From assembly GCA_035650475.1 (NCBI GenBank), contig DASRHP010000012.1, forward strand, positions 980,059 to 1,044,058: a DNA stretch of 64,000 nucleotides. Reading direction: 5' to 3'. The notes beneath the pieces are model-generated. The model was not told the DNA's origin and made no database searches. It saw nothing but the letters and a program-made list of their open reading frames with translations. The translations under genes and the position numbers were made by a program. Shown one piece after another: positions 26,724 through 37,165 of the stretch (its first letter is position 1; each line of letters begins with the position of its first letter). Source of the stretch: Candidatus Binataceae bacterium (GTDB lineage Bacteria; Desulfobacterota; Binatia; Binatales; Binataceae).

Positions 26724-27182
26724 ATGAATCGAACATTGCTAACAATCGCTGGCTTGATTGCCCTGGCCCTGCTGGTCATGGCGTACGACGCCCCCACCAT
26801 GGCGCAGAACCCCGGACACCAAGGCTCGTCGGCAGCGCCCGCTGCTCAAAGCGGCGAATCCGCCGCGCCGTCAAATCCGGGCAGCATGATGGGCGGGTCG
26901 GGTATGATGGGCGGCGGACCAGGGATGATGCGCGGCCAGCACATGATGGCGCCGTGCGGACCATGCCCCTGTATGGGTTCCGGCCCGATGGGCTACATGC
27001 GAGGCCCCGGCTCGATGGGTATGGGGATGCACGGAATGGGCATGGGGATGATGAACGGTCCCGAAATGTTGTCCGATCCCAAGACGCGCGGAGAGATGAT
27101 GGAGATTCGCGGGCGGATGCTCAAGGAGATGGGTGATCTGATGGAGCGGCGCGGCAAGGAGATCGCCGCCGGCAAAAAGTAG
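26724..27182 (+). CDS. Exported Met/Gly-rich protein, possible metal binder
   Basis: 152 residues. The N-terminal signal peptide (LLTIAGLIALALLVMAY) ends near MAQ. The mature part has an unusual central region (about 52-113) packed with methionine and glycine (SMMGGSGMMGGGPGMMRG, GSMGMGMHGMGMGMMNG) and a Cys cluster CGPCPC. The C terminus is a charged helix (GEMMEIRGRMLKEMGDLMERRGKEI). Met-rich motifs of this spacing are known from periplasmic copper- and silver-binding proteins such as CopC- or CusF-like factors, so metal binding is a reasonable inference. A near-perfect AAGGAGGA precedes the ATG. It does not match a named family that I know. Confidence 0.75.
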   Translation: MNRTLLTIAGLIALALLVMAYDAPTMAQNPGHQGSSAAPAAQSGESAAPSNPGSMMGGSGMMGGGPGMMRGQHMMAPCGPCPCMGSGPMGYMRGPGSMGMGMHGMGMGMMNGPEMLSDPKTRGEMMEIRGRMLKEMGDLMERRGKEIAAGKK

Positions 27183-27268
27183 CCGCCGCGATGAGCGCCT
27201 GCGCGCCTTTGCAGCCGCGACCTGGGTCTGGCTCCCTAACCGCAGGCTGAGGCCTGCTGCCCGCGGCG

Positions 27269-27874
27269 CTAGCCGCTGACCTTGCCCGGGCGGCTGGCGA
27301 TCACTTCATCGATAATCCCGTACTCGGCCGCCTGGGTCGCGTTCATAAAGAAATCGCGGTCGGTGTCCTTCTCGATGCGCTTGAGCGGCTGCCCGGTGTG
27401 GCCGGTCAGGATATTGTTGAGGATCTCGCGCAGACGCAGTGCCTCGCGAGCCTGAATGTCGATATCCGCCGCCTGGCCTTCGAACCCGCCGGAGAGCTGA
27501 TGGATCATGATGCGCGAATGCGGCAGCGCGTAGCGCCGGCCCTTGGCGCCCGCCGCCAGCAACACCGCGCCCATGCTTGCCGCCTGCCCCACGCACAGGG
27601 TTGAAACCGGCGGCTTGACGAACTGCATCGTGTCGTAGATCGCCAGCCCCGCCGTGACCGAGCCGCCGGGCGAGTTGATGTACATGTTGATCTCGCGCTC
27701 GGGATCCTCGGATTCGAGGAACAGCAGCTGCGCGGTGACCAGGTTGGCGACATCATCATTGATCGGCCCGCCGACGAATACGATGCGGTCCTTGAGCAGG
27801 CGCGAGTAGATGTCGTAGGAACGCTCGCCCCGGCCCGTCTGCTCGACCACGATAGGAACCAGCACGCTGCTCAT
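27269..27874 (-). CDS. clpP: ATP-dependent Clp protease proteolytic subunit
   Basis: 201 residues. Serine protease of the Clp complex: nucleophile Ser in GQAASMGA, His in SRIMIHQ, and Asp near [16 protein letters not shown] complete the triad. The INSPGGSV oxyanion segment and the opening [23 protein letters not shown] are typical. It needs a ClpX or ClpA unfoldase, neither of which is in this window, and tig/clpX do not flank it. The ATG at 27874 removes a non-coding 168-codon extension of the open frame; no strong Shine-Dalgarno is visible. Confidence 0.96.
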   Translation of the reverse strand: MSSVLVPIVVEQTGRGERSYDIYSRLLKDRIVFVGGPINDDVANLVTAQLLFLESEDPEREINMYINSPGGSVTAGLAIYDTMQFVKPPVSTLCVGQAASMGAVLLAAGAKGRRYALPHSRIMIHQLSGGFEGQAADIDIQAREALRLREILNNILTGHTGQPLKRIEKDTDRDFFMNATQAAEYGIIDEVIASRPGKVSG

Positions 27875-27948
27875 GCTGAGAAGGATAGCATCGCGCGCGC
27901 CGGGGCGCATCACCGGCCGCTGACTCGGGCCGGCGCTGGCCGCTTTGC

Positions 27949-28158
27949 TCAGCTCTCGGCCGGCCTGAAGAAGGCGCACTCGTGGACGCCAGCCCTGGTC
28001 GTCGGCGCGGTGTCGCCCGGATGCGCGTTCCACCACAGGTGCTCGCCGCAGTTCATGCACTCGCCGTGAAAGTGCCGCCACCGGCCGTCGGGGCGCTCGA
28101 GTGCGACGCTGCGAACGTCGGGCGCGATGGATTCGCTGTTGCAGCTTGGGCATTTCAT
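27949..28158 (-). CDS. Small zinc-ribbon protein
   Basis: 69 residues with two zinc knuckles: MKCPSCNSE at the N terminus and [12 protein letters not shown] in the middle (C-x2-C ... C-x2-C), the zinc-ribbon spacing. A further His/Cys pair (VHECAFF) lies near the C terminus. AAGGAGCC nine bases ahead sets the ATG at 28158. It is 20 bases downstream of the CoA-transferase gene on the same strand, so it is probably co-transcribed. Function unknown; small zinc ribbons often bind nucleic acid or another protein. Confidence 0.7.
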   Translation of the reverse strand: MKCPSCNSESIAPDVRSVALERPDGRWRHFHGECMNCGEHLWWNAHPGDTAPTTRAGVHECAFFRPAES

Positions 28159-28178
28159 TGCCGTCGGCTCCTTCGCCT

Positions 28179-29489
28179 CTAGAGATAGCCAAGCTCGGCG
28201 GCCTGGCGGGAAAGCTCGTCCCTGAAATTCGGATGGGCGATCGCGATAAGCGCCTCGGCCCGCCGCGCGCCCGATTTGCCGCGCAGGTCGGCCACCCCGT
28301 ACTCGGTGACGACGTACTGGACGTCGGCGCGCGGGACAGTCGCCGGCCCTTCGATGCGCGCGACGATGCGCGAGACACTCCCGCCGGCCGCGGTCGAGTA
28401 GGCGGTCAGGATCGACTTGCCCTCGCGCGAGAGCTGGGCGCCGCGTACGAAGTCGAGCTGGCCACCCGGCGCGCTGTATTGCTTGCCGTTCAGGGTCTCC
28501 GAGTTGACTTCGCCGTCGAGCCCCACCTGGAGAAAGGCGTTGATGGAAATCACGCGATCGTTGCGGCCAATAACGTAGGGATCGTTGACGTAATCGACCG
28601 GGTAGAGCTCCATCCCGGAGTTGTCGTGTAAGAATTCGTACAGCGCGGCGTCGCCGCCCGCCAGCGTATAGACGCTCTTGTAGCGGTTGATGGTCTTGTA
28701 ACGATTGGTAACCGCGCCGGACTGGATAAGCGCGGCGACCGGCGCTGTCATCAGCTCGGTGTGGATGCCGAGGTCCTTGTGGCCGCTGAGCGCAGCGCAT
28801 ACGGCATTAGGCACTCCGCCGACACCGATTTGCAGCGTTGCGCGATCGGGAATCATCTCGACGATGTGCCGGCTGATCGCGCGGTCGGTGTCGCTTATCG
28901 GACGCACCGGCAGTTCGGGCAGCGGGCTTTCGTGCTCGACTATCGCGTCGACGTCCGAAATATGCACCGCCGAGTCCCCGAACACGCGCGGCATCCGCCG
29001 ATTGACTTCGACGATGAGCCGCCGGGCGCGGCGCGCGGTTGGGATTGTGTAATCGCCGTTGGTTCCGCAACTGAAAAAGCCGCCCTTGTCCATCGGCGCC
29101 ACCATTACCAGGAAGGCATCGATTCCGATCTCCTCCAGCATCCGCGGCATCGCGCTAAAGTTGCCCGGCATGTAAAAGACCACGCGCCGATGCTCCTCCC
29201 TCCCGCGACGCGCGAGCTCGCGCTCGATCGCGGTAGGAAAGAACGGATGCGGCTTGATGACCTCCATGTATTCGTACTTCAGGATGGTGCTCATCGCGGC
29301 CGGCGCCGAGTGTGAGTAGTAAACGCGCAAGTTCTCGATCTCACCTGCCCTGACCCGCGCCTCCAACGCCGCGAGCAGCGCGGGCGGTTCGCTAATCGCC
29401 ATTCCCATCGACAGATTGCCGCGCGCGGGAACCAGCCTCACCGCGGCCTCGGGCGTCATCAGTTTTGCCTTGTATTCCGCTTCGTACAT
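28179..29489 (-). CDS. Acetyl-CoA hydrolase/transferase family protein
   Basis: 436 residues, the size of single-chain CoA-transferases such as 4-hydroxybutyrate or butyryl-CoA:acetate CoA-transferase. It has the GVGGVPNAV segment and [12 protein letters not shown], where Glu of the family forms the CoA thioester, and later [15 protein letters not shown], characteristic of the family. It transfers CoA between short acyl groups; the precise acids are not predictable. AAGGACGGAG just before the ATG at 29489 supports the start and excludes the 31-codon extension. The small zinc-ribbon gene follows. Confidence 0.92.
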   Translation of the reverse strand: MYEAEYKAKLMTPEAAVRLVPARGNLSMGMAISEPPALLAALEARVRAGEIENLRVYYSHSAPAAMSTILKYEYMEVIKPHPFFPTAIERELARRGREEHRRVVFYMPGNFSAMPRMLEEIGIDAFLVMVAPMDKGGFFSCGTNGDYTIPTARRARRLIVEVNRRMPRVFGDSAVHISDVDAIVEHESPLPELPVRPISDTDRAISRHIVEMIPDRATLQIGVGGVPNAVCAALSGHKDLGIHTELMTAPVAALIQSGAVTNRYKTINRYKSVYTLAGGDAALYEFLHDNSGMELYPVDYVNDPYVIGRNDRVISINAFLQVGLDGEVNSETLNGKQYSAPGGQLDFVRGAQLSREGKSILTAYSTAAGGSVSRIVARIEGPATVPRADVQYVVTEYGVADLRGKSGARRAEALIAIAHPNFRDELSRQAAELGYL

Positions 29490-29665
29490 GCTCCGTCCTT
29501 CACGATGGGAACGCAAAAGCTGCGCCAGACGGAGGAGGCCGCGATACAGATTTGCCTCGCACGATGGCCCCGAATGAGGCATTTGAATGGCACCATTCGC
29601 ACCATTGATTTGTTTTGCGTCAACTATCGCGCGGCGTTATAAGCGATCCGAGGAGGGACATCGCT

Positions 29666-30127
29666 ATGCGCGGACTTGAACTCTGGTGCATGGTTTCCGC
29701 TCTGGGTCTGGGTTTAGCGCTGGGCTCCGCTGGTCAGGCACCGGCTCAGGAGAGAGGCGGCGTCAGTATGGTGCCTCCGGGTGAAGTGACTACGGGCAAG
29801 CTGGAATACCGCCGCCATTGCTCGCAGTGCCACGGCACCGACGGCAAGGGCGACGGCCCGGTCGCCGCGGCGCTCACCAAGAAGCCCGCGGACTTGACGA
29901 TGCTGGCCAAGAACAATAACGGCGAATTCCCCGAGAAGCGGGTCGAGGGATTCATCGAAGGCAGCGAAACCGTCGCCGCGCACGGCAGCCGCGCGATGCC
30001 GATCTGGGGACTTGCCTTTCGTAAACCGCGCGCCCGCGGGGGTATCCAGGCGCAGCGCACCACCGAAGAAGTCAACCAACGCATCAAGCTGTTGGTCGAT
30101 TACATAAAATCGATCCAGGCAAAGTAG
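29666..30127 (+). CDS. Exported c-type cytochrome
   Basis: 153 residues. Signal peptide (ELWCMVSALGLGLALGSAGQ) is followed by one class I cytochrome c domain with a single haem motif CSQCH. DGKGDGPVA follows it, and the Met of AMPIWG is the probable second axial ligand. It carries electrons in the periplasm, but no oxidase or dehydrogenase is nearby to identify a partner. AGGAGGG before the ATG at 29666 sets the start. It converges with the response-regulator gene, 24 bases between stops. Confidence 0.9.
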   Translation: MRGLELWCMVSALGLGLALGSAGQAPAQERGGVSMVPPGEVTTGKLEYRRHCSQCHGTDGKGDGPVAAALTKKPADLTMLAKNNNGEFPEKRVEGFIEGSETVAAHGSRAMPIWGLAFRKPRARGGIQAQRTTEEVNQRIKLLVDYIKSIQAK

Positions 30128-30151
30128 CCAACGCAGGCGGGCGCGAATTGC

Positions 30152-30526
30152 CTAGTGCAATTGACTCTGGCCCAGCGCCCGGTCGGCGGCCTTCGCCAAA
30201 TCGCCAAGCGAGAAAGGCTTGGTCAGGTAGACGTCGGCGCCGGCTTCGCAGGCTGCCTCGGCCAGGCCGGGTTCGTTGTACGCCGTGATGAGAATCACCG
30301 GCGTCCGCCGATGCGTCTGTCTAATGTGGCGGGCAATTTCGATTCCAGTGCGGTCGGGAAGCTGAAAGTCAGTTATCACCAGGTCAGGTTCCTCGCGAGC
30401 GAGCAACTCGATCGCGCGGCTTGCGTCGTAAGCGCGCAGACACCGGTAGCCGAGTTGCTCCAGGAACCTGGCGCAAGTGATGACGAGATCAGCCTCGTCG
30501 TCAGCCATCAGGACTTTCTTCTCCAT
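30152..30526 (-). CDS. Single-domain response regulator (CheY-like receiver)
   Basis: 124 residues, a lone receiver domain. Phosphorylation site D in VITDFQLP, the acidic pair in MADDEAD, Thr in VILITAYN and Lys in TKPFSLG make it complete. There is no output domain, and no histidine kinase lies in this window, so it may be part of a phosphorelay or act on a partner by binding. Start ATG at 30526 leaves the usual short lead; an ATG at 30556 is also possible and has a weak GAGG. Confidence 0.9.
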   Translation of the reverse strand: MEKKVLMADDEADLVITCARFLEQLGYRCLRAYDASRAIELLAREEPDLVITDFQLPDRTGIEIARHIRQTHRRTPVILITAYNEPGLAEAACEAGADVYLTKPFSLGDLAKAADRALGQSQLH

Positions 30527-30589
30527 CACTGTAGAAAAGCTCCACTGATGGGACATCAAGCAACCTCGGTGCCATCCGTGCGCACGCAC

Positions 30590-31299
30590 AAACCGGCCCC
30601 AAAAATGTCACGACGGCGCGACCCGGCGCGGACCTTGGCGCCCCAGCGAGGCGGTACCACCCCAGTCGGCCAAGTACCCGGCACCAGCCACCGGGCTGGT
30701 TGGAGACGTCTCACTTGAATCGGGCGTGGATCGTCTTGCCCGCCTCAGGCACGGACGATGGTATAGCGCCCGGCGTGCATCCTGACGTAATTCCGGAAGG
30801 ATTCTAGGCCGCGTCCACGACGCACGGTTTCATAGCCTCTCGAAGAGGCACGTTGTGCCTGCCACTCGTCACTGCGCTGGTCAATCACGATCAGCAGGCT
30901 TGCCGCCGTCGAGCCGAATGCTCCCGCGCATGCCAAAGTGATTCAACCTCGGCCCGTGCTCGCCGGCGAGGCACTCTCAATAGACCCACAACTGCCCTGC
31001 CGACCGCTGCGCAGTGGACGTTCAAGATGAAGAAAATCCCGCGTCTCCCTGCCGTTGCGGTCAACGAGCGTCTCGCCCAAGCGTCGAGCACTGTCCGCCT
31101 CGGCGGCGGTGGCGCCGTTTTCGACCTTCGCGGTCCTCAGCAGGCTGACTTTCCGCAAGGCGTCGTGACGGGTCGTCGTGGCTCCTGGTGTCTCGGCGAT
31201 CGGCATCGCGGCGGCCAACCTTTGCTAATCAGCGGTTTTGAGCAACTATAAGAGGCTAATCATGGAGGGGAGCTCTGAAGGCTCCCTGGTCAGTCCGGC
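30590..31299. other. 710-base gap without a convincing gene
   Basis: The region lies between the response-regulator start and the nrdJ stop. Short open frames on both strands (for example 63 codons at 30745-30936, minus) show no domain, and their composition looks non-coding. An inverted repeat around CCAGCC-ACCG-GGCTGG (near 30691-30706) is visible but has no T-tract. Nothing else is seen. Confidence 0.55.
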
Positions 31300-33048
<1,749 letters not shown>

Positions 33049-33160
33049 GATGACCTGCCGCCTCCACTTCGAGGCTAACCCCGCTGCGGCCCCTCTCTCA
33101 ACCTTGTCCCAACTCCCGCCCGCGTATTAAAAAATCCGTAGCGGCACCGGAGGCATCGGC

Positions 33161-33739
33161 ATGACGATCAACGGAAATTCGTTAAGGCGTGTGGTGGCGC
33201 CCATCCTGACCCTCGCCGTGGCGATCGCGACGGGCGCTCCGGCGGCGGCTGCGCGCACCGCGACCCGCCGCCATCTGCATCGCACAGCCTTTACACACCG
33301 CTATCGCTACACACTCGGCGACCGCGTCGAAGCGGCGCTGCGCGCCGACCGCAACCTCGCAGGGGCTCGCGCCCGGGCCGATGCGCGCGGGGCAGTGGTT
33401 CTTTCGGGCACCGTGTTCGACGACGCCGCCAGCCGCCAGGCAGTGCTGACCGCAAGCCGCGTGCGCGGGGTGAGGCGCGTCGAGGATCGCCTGACGACGG
33501 TCACCGGCCAGTGGATGACGCAGCAGAAGCAGATCAACGCCGCCCTGCTCCAGGTCGGCGCGCTACAAAACGTGTCCGCGCACGTCGTCGGCGATCGCGC
33601 CTATCTGTGGGGCGACGTCCACAGCGAATCCGACAAGGAGCAGGCCGCGCGGGTCGCCGCGTCGTTTTCCAAGCTGCACGTGGTCAACCTGGTCCGCGTG
33701 GTGCCCGGCCCACTGTTCTCGCTCCCAGGCTGGCTGTAA
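33161..33739 (+). CDS. Exported double-BON-domain protein
   Basis: 192 residues. A signal peptide (ILTLAVAIATGAPAAAA) is followed by a His/Arg-rich stretch and two BON-type units: LGDRVEAALRADRNLAGARARADARGAVVLSG with RVEDRL, and a second around ALQNVSAHVVGDRAYLWGDVHSESDK. BON proteins in the periplasm bind phospholipids and stabilise the outer membrane, as OsmY and DolP do. GGAGG eight bases ahead of the ATG sets the start. It is divergent from nrdJ, sharing a 112-base control region with an AT-rich island around 33127-33134. Confidence 0.82.
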   Translation: MTINGNSLRRVVAPILTLAVAIATGAPAAAARTATRRHLHRTAFTHRYRYTLGDRVEAALRADRNLAGARARADARGAVVLSGTVFDDAASRQAVLTASRVRGVRRVEDRLTTVTGQWMTQQKQINAALLQVGALQNVSAHVVGDRAYLWGDVHSESDKEQAARVAASFSKLHVVNLVRVVPGPLFSLPGWL

Positions 33740-34002
33740 GGGCGCGCGCGGCGCCGGCTCTCCGGAGGCCGTCGATACCGAATCCGAGAACCTGATTCAC
33801 CAGGCGTCAAGCCGTGCGGTGCGGGGCCGCGCTTCGACTCTGATTGCCCATCGCCTGCGCAACGCGGTCGGCCGAGGCGAGCCGCACCTTTTCGAAAACG
33901 CGCTCGTACAGATTGATCATGTGCGAGCGAAAATGGCGCTGCTCGGCCCTTTCGCGGCAGAACGCCCTGACCGTGGCGGCGCCGCTGATCCGCTGCGAAA
34001 CG
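33740..34002. other. 263-base gap, possibly holding a small gene end
   Basis: A 69-codon minus-strand frame (33807-34016) begins inside the end of panC. Its composition (YERVFEKVRLASADRVAQAMGN) looks more protein-like than most shadow frames, but I cannot identify it and no ribosome binding site is evident. I see no T-rich terminator here although two transcripts converge. Confidence 0.35.
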
Positions 34003-34851
34003 CTAAGCCGGCGCAAAGACCGCGTTGTCGATAAGCCGCGTCTTGCCGACGTGCGCGGCGATGGCGACCACCACCGGCCGCTCGACCCGCGCGATCGGGC
34101 GCAGCGTTTCGGCGTCCACCGCCTCGATATACTCGATCCTGACCCCGGGCGTGGCGCTCAGCACCGCGCACGCCGTGCGCACGAGGTCGCGCGGATCGCG
34201 GCTGCCAGCGGCGAAGGTCTCGCCGACCGCCTTGAGCGCGCGGCTTAAGCTCAACGCCCGCTCGCGTTCCTCGCTGCTCAGATAGGCGTTGCGCGAGCTC
34301 ATCGCGATTCCGTCCTGCTCGCGCACCGTCGGCATCGGCACGATCTCGAGGTCGAAGTTGAGGTCCTTGACCATCCGCTGGATTGCGCGCAGTTGCTGGA
34401 AGTCCTTCTCGCCGAACATCGCGTAGTGCGGCTTGACGAGGTTGAAGAGCTTGGCGACCACCGTGGTGACCCCGCGAAAATGGCCCGGGCGATGCGCACC
34501 GCACAGCCCCTTGGTAATCTCGACCGCCTCGACCCAGGTCTCCGCCCCCTCGGGATACATTGCCTCGGGCTCGGGCGCGAAGACGAGATCGACCGGCACC
34601 GTCCTCATCATCTCGCAGTCGCGCTCGAAGGCGCGGGGGTAGCGGCCGAAGTCCTCGTTGGGCCCGAACTGGGTGGGATTGACAAAGATCGAGGCGACCA
34701 GCACCTCGGCGCGCCGTCGCCCCTCGCGCATCAGGCTGAGATGGCCCTCGTGCAGAAAGCCCATCGTGGGCACGAAGGCAATCTTCCGGCCCGCCAGACG
34801 CTCGCTCTCGGCCCGGCGCTGCATCGCGGTCGGAGTCGTGATGATTTCCAT
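34003..34851 (-). CDS. panC: Pantothenate synthetase
   Basis: 282 residues, full length. It condenses D-pantoate and beta-alanine using ATP. The nucleotide-binding motif PTMGFLHEGHLSL (HIGH-like), PTQF, FGEKDFQQL and the KMSKS-like MSSRN are all present in order. The ATG at 34851 lies two bases after the panB stop, with AGGGGAGCC inside panB as ribosome binding site, so translation is coupled. With panB and the nearby coaX it covers two steps of pantothenate synthesis and the first step of CoA synthesis. Confidence 0.96.
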   Translation of the reverse strand: MEIITTPTAMQRRAESERLAGRKIAFVPTMGFLHEGHLSLMREGRRRAEVLVASIFVNPTQFGPNEDFGRYPRAFERDCEMMRTVPVDLVFAPEPEAMYPEGAETWVEAVEITKGLCGAHRPGHFRGVTTVVAKLFNLVKPHYAMFGEKDFQQLRAIQRMVKDLNFDLEIVPMPTVREQDGIAMSSRNAYLSSEERERALSLSRALKAVGETFAAGSRDPRDLVRTACAVLSATPGVRIEYIEAVDAETLRPIARVERPVVVAIAAHVGKTRLIDNAVFAPA

Positions 34852-34853
34852 CG

Positions 34854-35684
34854 TCAGGCTCCCCTGAGGTGATAGCAATGTTCGGGTGCGGGGAAGGTGC
34901 GCTCGCGCACCTCGCGCACGTAGGCCGCCGCCGCACAGGCCGCGTCATTCCACAACTGGGCGTAGGGTTTGGCGAAGCGCGGCATGAAACCCTCGCTCAG
35001 CCCCAGCATGTCGTGCATCACCAGTACCTGCCCGGCGCAGGCGGGGCCTGCGCCGATGCCGATGGTCGGCACCTTGACCCGCGCGGTCAGCTCTTCGGTA
35101 AGCTCGACAGGGATCCCTTCGAGCACGATTGCGAAGGCGCCAGCCTCCTCCAGCGCCGCGGCGTCCTCGATCAGCCGCTCGCGGCATCCGGGGCCGCGCC
35201 CTGCGCGCCGACCCTGCACGCGATGGCCACCCATCCGATGGACCGACTGCGGGGTCAGCCCGATATGGCCCATCACCGGGATGTCGTAGTCAACCAGCCT
35301 GCGCACGGTGTCGGCGACCACGGTTCCGCCCTCGAGCTTGACTGCCTCGGCGCCGCCCTCCTTGAGCATCCGTCCGGCATTCACCATCGCCTGCTCGACG
35401 CTGACCTGGTAGGAAAGAAACGGCATGTCGGCGACGAGCAGCGCGCGCTGACGCGCTCGCGCGACGATCCGCGTGTGGTAGAGGATGTCTTCCACAGTCA
35501 CGCCGAGGGTGCTGTCGGCCCCCTGCACCGCCATCCCGAGGCTGTCGCCCACCAGCAGGACGTCCACGCCGGCGCGGTCGAAAATCCGTGCGAAAGGAAA
35601 GTCGTAGGCGGTCAACATCGTGATCGGCCGCCCTTCGGCCTTCATCCGCGCCAGGTCGGTGACACGAACCTTGTCCTTGTTCAT
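34854..35684 (-). CDS. panB: 3-methyl-2-oxobutanoate hydroxymethyltransferase
   Basis: 276 residues. The family landmarks are clear: ITMLTAYDFPFARIFD, VGDSLGMAVQG (metal-binding Asp), EGGAEAVKLEGG, IPVMGHIGLTPQS and IGIGAGPACAGQVLV. One stretch after HRVQG reads RRAGRGPGCRERL, where relatives have an acidic helical lead into AERLIEDA. Reading the same bases one frame over gives AQGAAPDAA, which fits better (see findings). A TTG at 35702 opens the frame, but the ATG at 35684, with TGAGGG nine bases ahead, is the likely start. First gene of panBC, preceded by a structured leader. Confidence 0.93.
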   Translation of the reverse strand: MNKDKVRVTDLARMKAEGRPITMLTAYDFPFARIFDRAGVDVLLVGDSLGMAVQGADSTLGVTVEDILYHTRIVARARQRALLVADMPFLSYQVSVEQAMVNAGRMLKEGGAEAVKLEGGTVVADTVRRLVDYDIPVMGHIGLTPQSVHRMGGHRVQGRRAGRGPGCRERLIEDAAALEEAGAFAIVLEGIPVELTEELTARVKVPTIGIGAGPACAGQVLVMHDMLGLSEGFMPRFAKPYAQLWNDAACAAAAYVREVRERTFPAPEHCYHLRGA

Positions 35685-35702
35685 CGCCAAACCCTCAGGC
35701 AA

Positions 35703-35950
35703 AACGTGCCGGACAAAAATGCGGGGCCACCGCGCACCGGCAACCCCGCATCGAACGTGCCCTCAAGAGCAGCTCAAGCATCCAAGGGGTCCCGGTCCCT
35801 GTCGTCAGGATCCAGGCGCTGGCCCAAGCCTATGTCGCAACCCCTCCGGGTGTACCCGGAGGAAAGCCCTTCCTCATCAGTCTCGCCGGGCTTATCGCCT
35901 CAACGGACTGCGATCTCTTATTACGATGACGAGCCGGAGTAAAGCCCGGC
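35703..35950 (-). ncRNA. Structured leader region in front of panB (candidate regulatory RNA)
   Basis: On the minus strand, upstream of panB, three stable hairpins are visible in order. The first is a 9-bp stem (AAGCCCGGC/GCCGGGCTT, 35942-35950 with 35885-35893). The second is a perfect 8-bp CCTCCGGG-TACA-CCCGGAGG hairpin (35843-35862). The third is a terminator-like hairpin with a T-tract just before panB (35715-35750). This is the layout of a cis-regulatory RNA, or of an independent small RNA with its own terminator. The position suits the pan RNA motif known upstream of panB, but I could not align the sequence to it. Confidence 0.5.
35715..35750 (-). terminator. Terminator or attenuator hairpin ahead of panB
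   Basis: Minus-strand TGCGGGG (35744-35750) pairs perfectly with CCCCGCA (35720-35726) and is followed directly by TTTTT (35715-35719). It lies about 30 bases before the panB start, a position typical of transcription attenuators. It could also end a transcript from the upstream PDZ-protein gene, whose stop is 219 bases away. Confidence 0.75.
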
Positions 35951-35968
35951 TGCGGATTAGACGCGCGT

Positions 35969-37165
35969 TTAGGGGTATAGATTCGCCGCGTTCTGTGCCG
36001 GCATCTTGACCGGCACCTGGAGCCGTTTTCCCGAGCGCAGGATGTTGAGATAGACGGTTTCACCGGGCTGGGCGTCGCGCAACTGATCCTCGAAATCCAT
36101 GAAGTTGGTCACCCGGTTCCCGTCCACTCCGATGATCATGTCGTAATTTTCGCCGAGCTGGATCGTTTCGATTACCGGCACCGCCAACACCGCCGGTGGA
36201 AAAACCAGCGAGGCCGCCACCGCCGCGCCTTCGAGCACGTCGTGGGCAGCGCGATGGCCGGCCTGGATGCCGGCCTTCGCGGCGCTGCTGTTGGACTGCA
36301 CCCCCACCACCAGCAGGCCGTCGACTTGGCGGCCGTTTAACTTGCGCTGGCCCTCCTGGAGTTCGATTCCCAGCGGCGACGCGTTAACGCCCTCGCTCAT
36401 GAACTCCTGGAGGCTATGTAACTGAGGCTCGTTGAGGGGCATCTGTTGATTGGCCTGGTAATCCGACACCTGCGAATTGTCCGCGCCGGCCTCTTGTGCT
36501 CCAGCCGGAGGTGGGCTCGCAGGCGGAATGATCGTCGTTCCCGGCGGGGCCGTGTACCGATCCTGCTGGTCGGCCGGAAGTACCGGAGCATTGTACGCCG
36601 GCGGCGGAGTTGGCGTGGCAATCTTTGGATCGGCCGCCATAGATGAGCCGGACGAGGCGGCCGTTGCTGCCCCCTCGTGCGCGACGCTGTCTGTTAGAGC
36701 CGGCCCGCCCAACAGTCCCTCTTCAACCTCGCCCGGCGCAGGCGGCGGAACCATGATAGTTTCGGTGGTGACCGCCGCGGGTTCGGAGGCCGCTTCGGCA
36801 GTGTTGGCCGAAGCGGGACTCGCGCCGGAGGCCGCGCCGGACCTCGCCCCCGACGAACCACCGCTGTTTGCCTGCGTGCCATGCGTTGACGAGTCTGCCC
36901 CGGAAGCCGCGACAGCGCCCGGCGTCGGCGACGTTTCAGCGCTGGGGGACGGCGAAGTTGCGGGAACCTTCGCTGTTGCGGCGCCGCCTCCGTTATCAGC
37001 CTCTGCTGGGGTCGCGGCCAACGCCTCGCCGGAGCCGGCTGGGACCCACGCTCCGGATTCATCGCCGGCGAAAGCGGTGGTTACCCCGAGCGCGAGCGCC
37101 GCAACGATTGCAGCGACCTTTAGGAGCGGCGGGGGGCGCCGCCTAGCTGAGACTCCAGCGGCCAT
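35969..37165 (-). CDS. Membrane-anchored PDZ-domain protein with long Pro/Ala/Ser linker
   Basis: 398 residues. It starts with an Arg-rich N terminus and one hydrophobic helix (LLKVAAIVAALALGVTTAFAG), followed by about 210 residues of Ala, Ser, Pro, Gly and Glu low-complexity linker. The C-terminal third is a PDZ-like domain (VDGLLVVGVQSNSSAAKAGIQAGH, then IIGVDGNRVTNFMDFEDQL and VYLNILRSGKRLQVPV) interrupted by a roughly 30-residue hydrophobic insertion (LVFPPAVLAVPVIETIQ). No protease domain is present, so it is probably a periplasmic scaffold, comparable in layout to GspC. ATG at 37165 overlaps the end of the upstream MBL gene by 23 bases. Confidence 0.7.
   Translation of the reverse strand: MAAGVSARRRPPPLLKVAAIVAALALGVTTAFAGDESGAWVPAGSGEALAATPAEADNGGGAATAKVPATSPSPSAETSPTPGAVAASGADSSTHGTQANSGGSSGARSGAASGASPASANTAEAASEPAAVTTETIMVPPPAPGEVEEGLLGGPALTDSVAHEGAATAASSGSSMAADPKIATPTPPPAYNAPVLPADQQDRYTAPPGTTIIPPASPPPAGAQEAGADNSQVSDYQANQQMPLNEPQLHSLQEFMSEGVNASPLGIELQEGQRKLNGRQVDGLLVVGVQSNSSAAKAGIQAGHRAAHDVLEGAAVAASLVFPPAVLAVPVIETIQLGENYDMIIGVDGNRVTNFMDFEDQLRDAQPGETVYLNILRSGKRLQVPVKMPAQNAANLYP

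Noticed and set aside
33049..33160. Possible cobalamin riboswitch in front of the B12-dependent RNR.
   Set aside because: The gap is only 112 bases and shows no B12-box sequence or suitable stems.
35855..35870. GGAGGAAAGCCC on the plus strand resembles the start of RNase P RNA.
   Set aside because: The other conserved RNase P segments and the necessary length (over 300 bases) are absent.
35860..35885. CTGATGAG on the minus strand, as in the hammerhead ribozyme core.
   Set aside because: It is followed by a GAGGAA/TTCCTC hairpin, but the required GAAA core and the second helix junction are missing.
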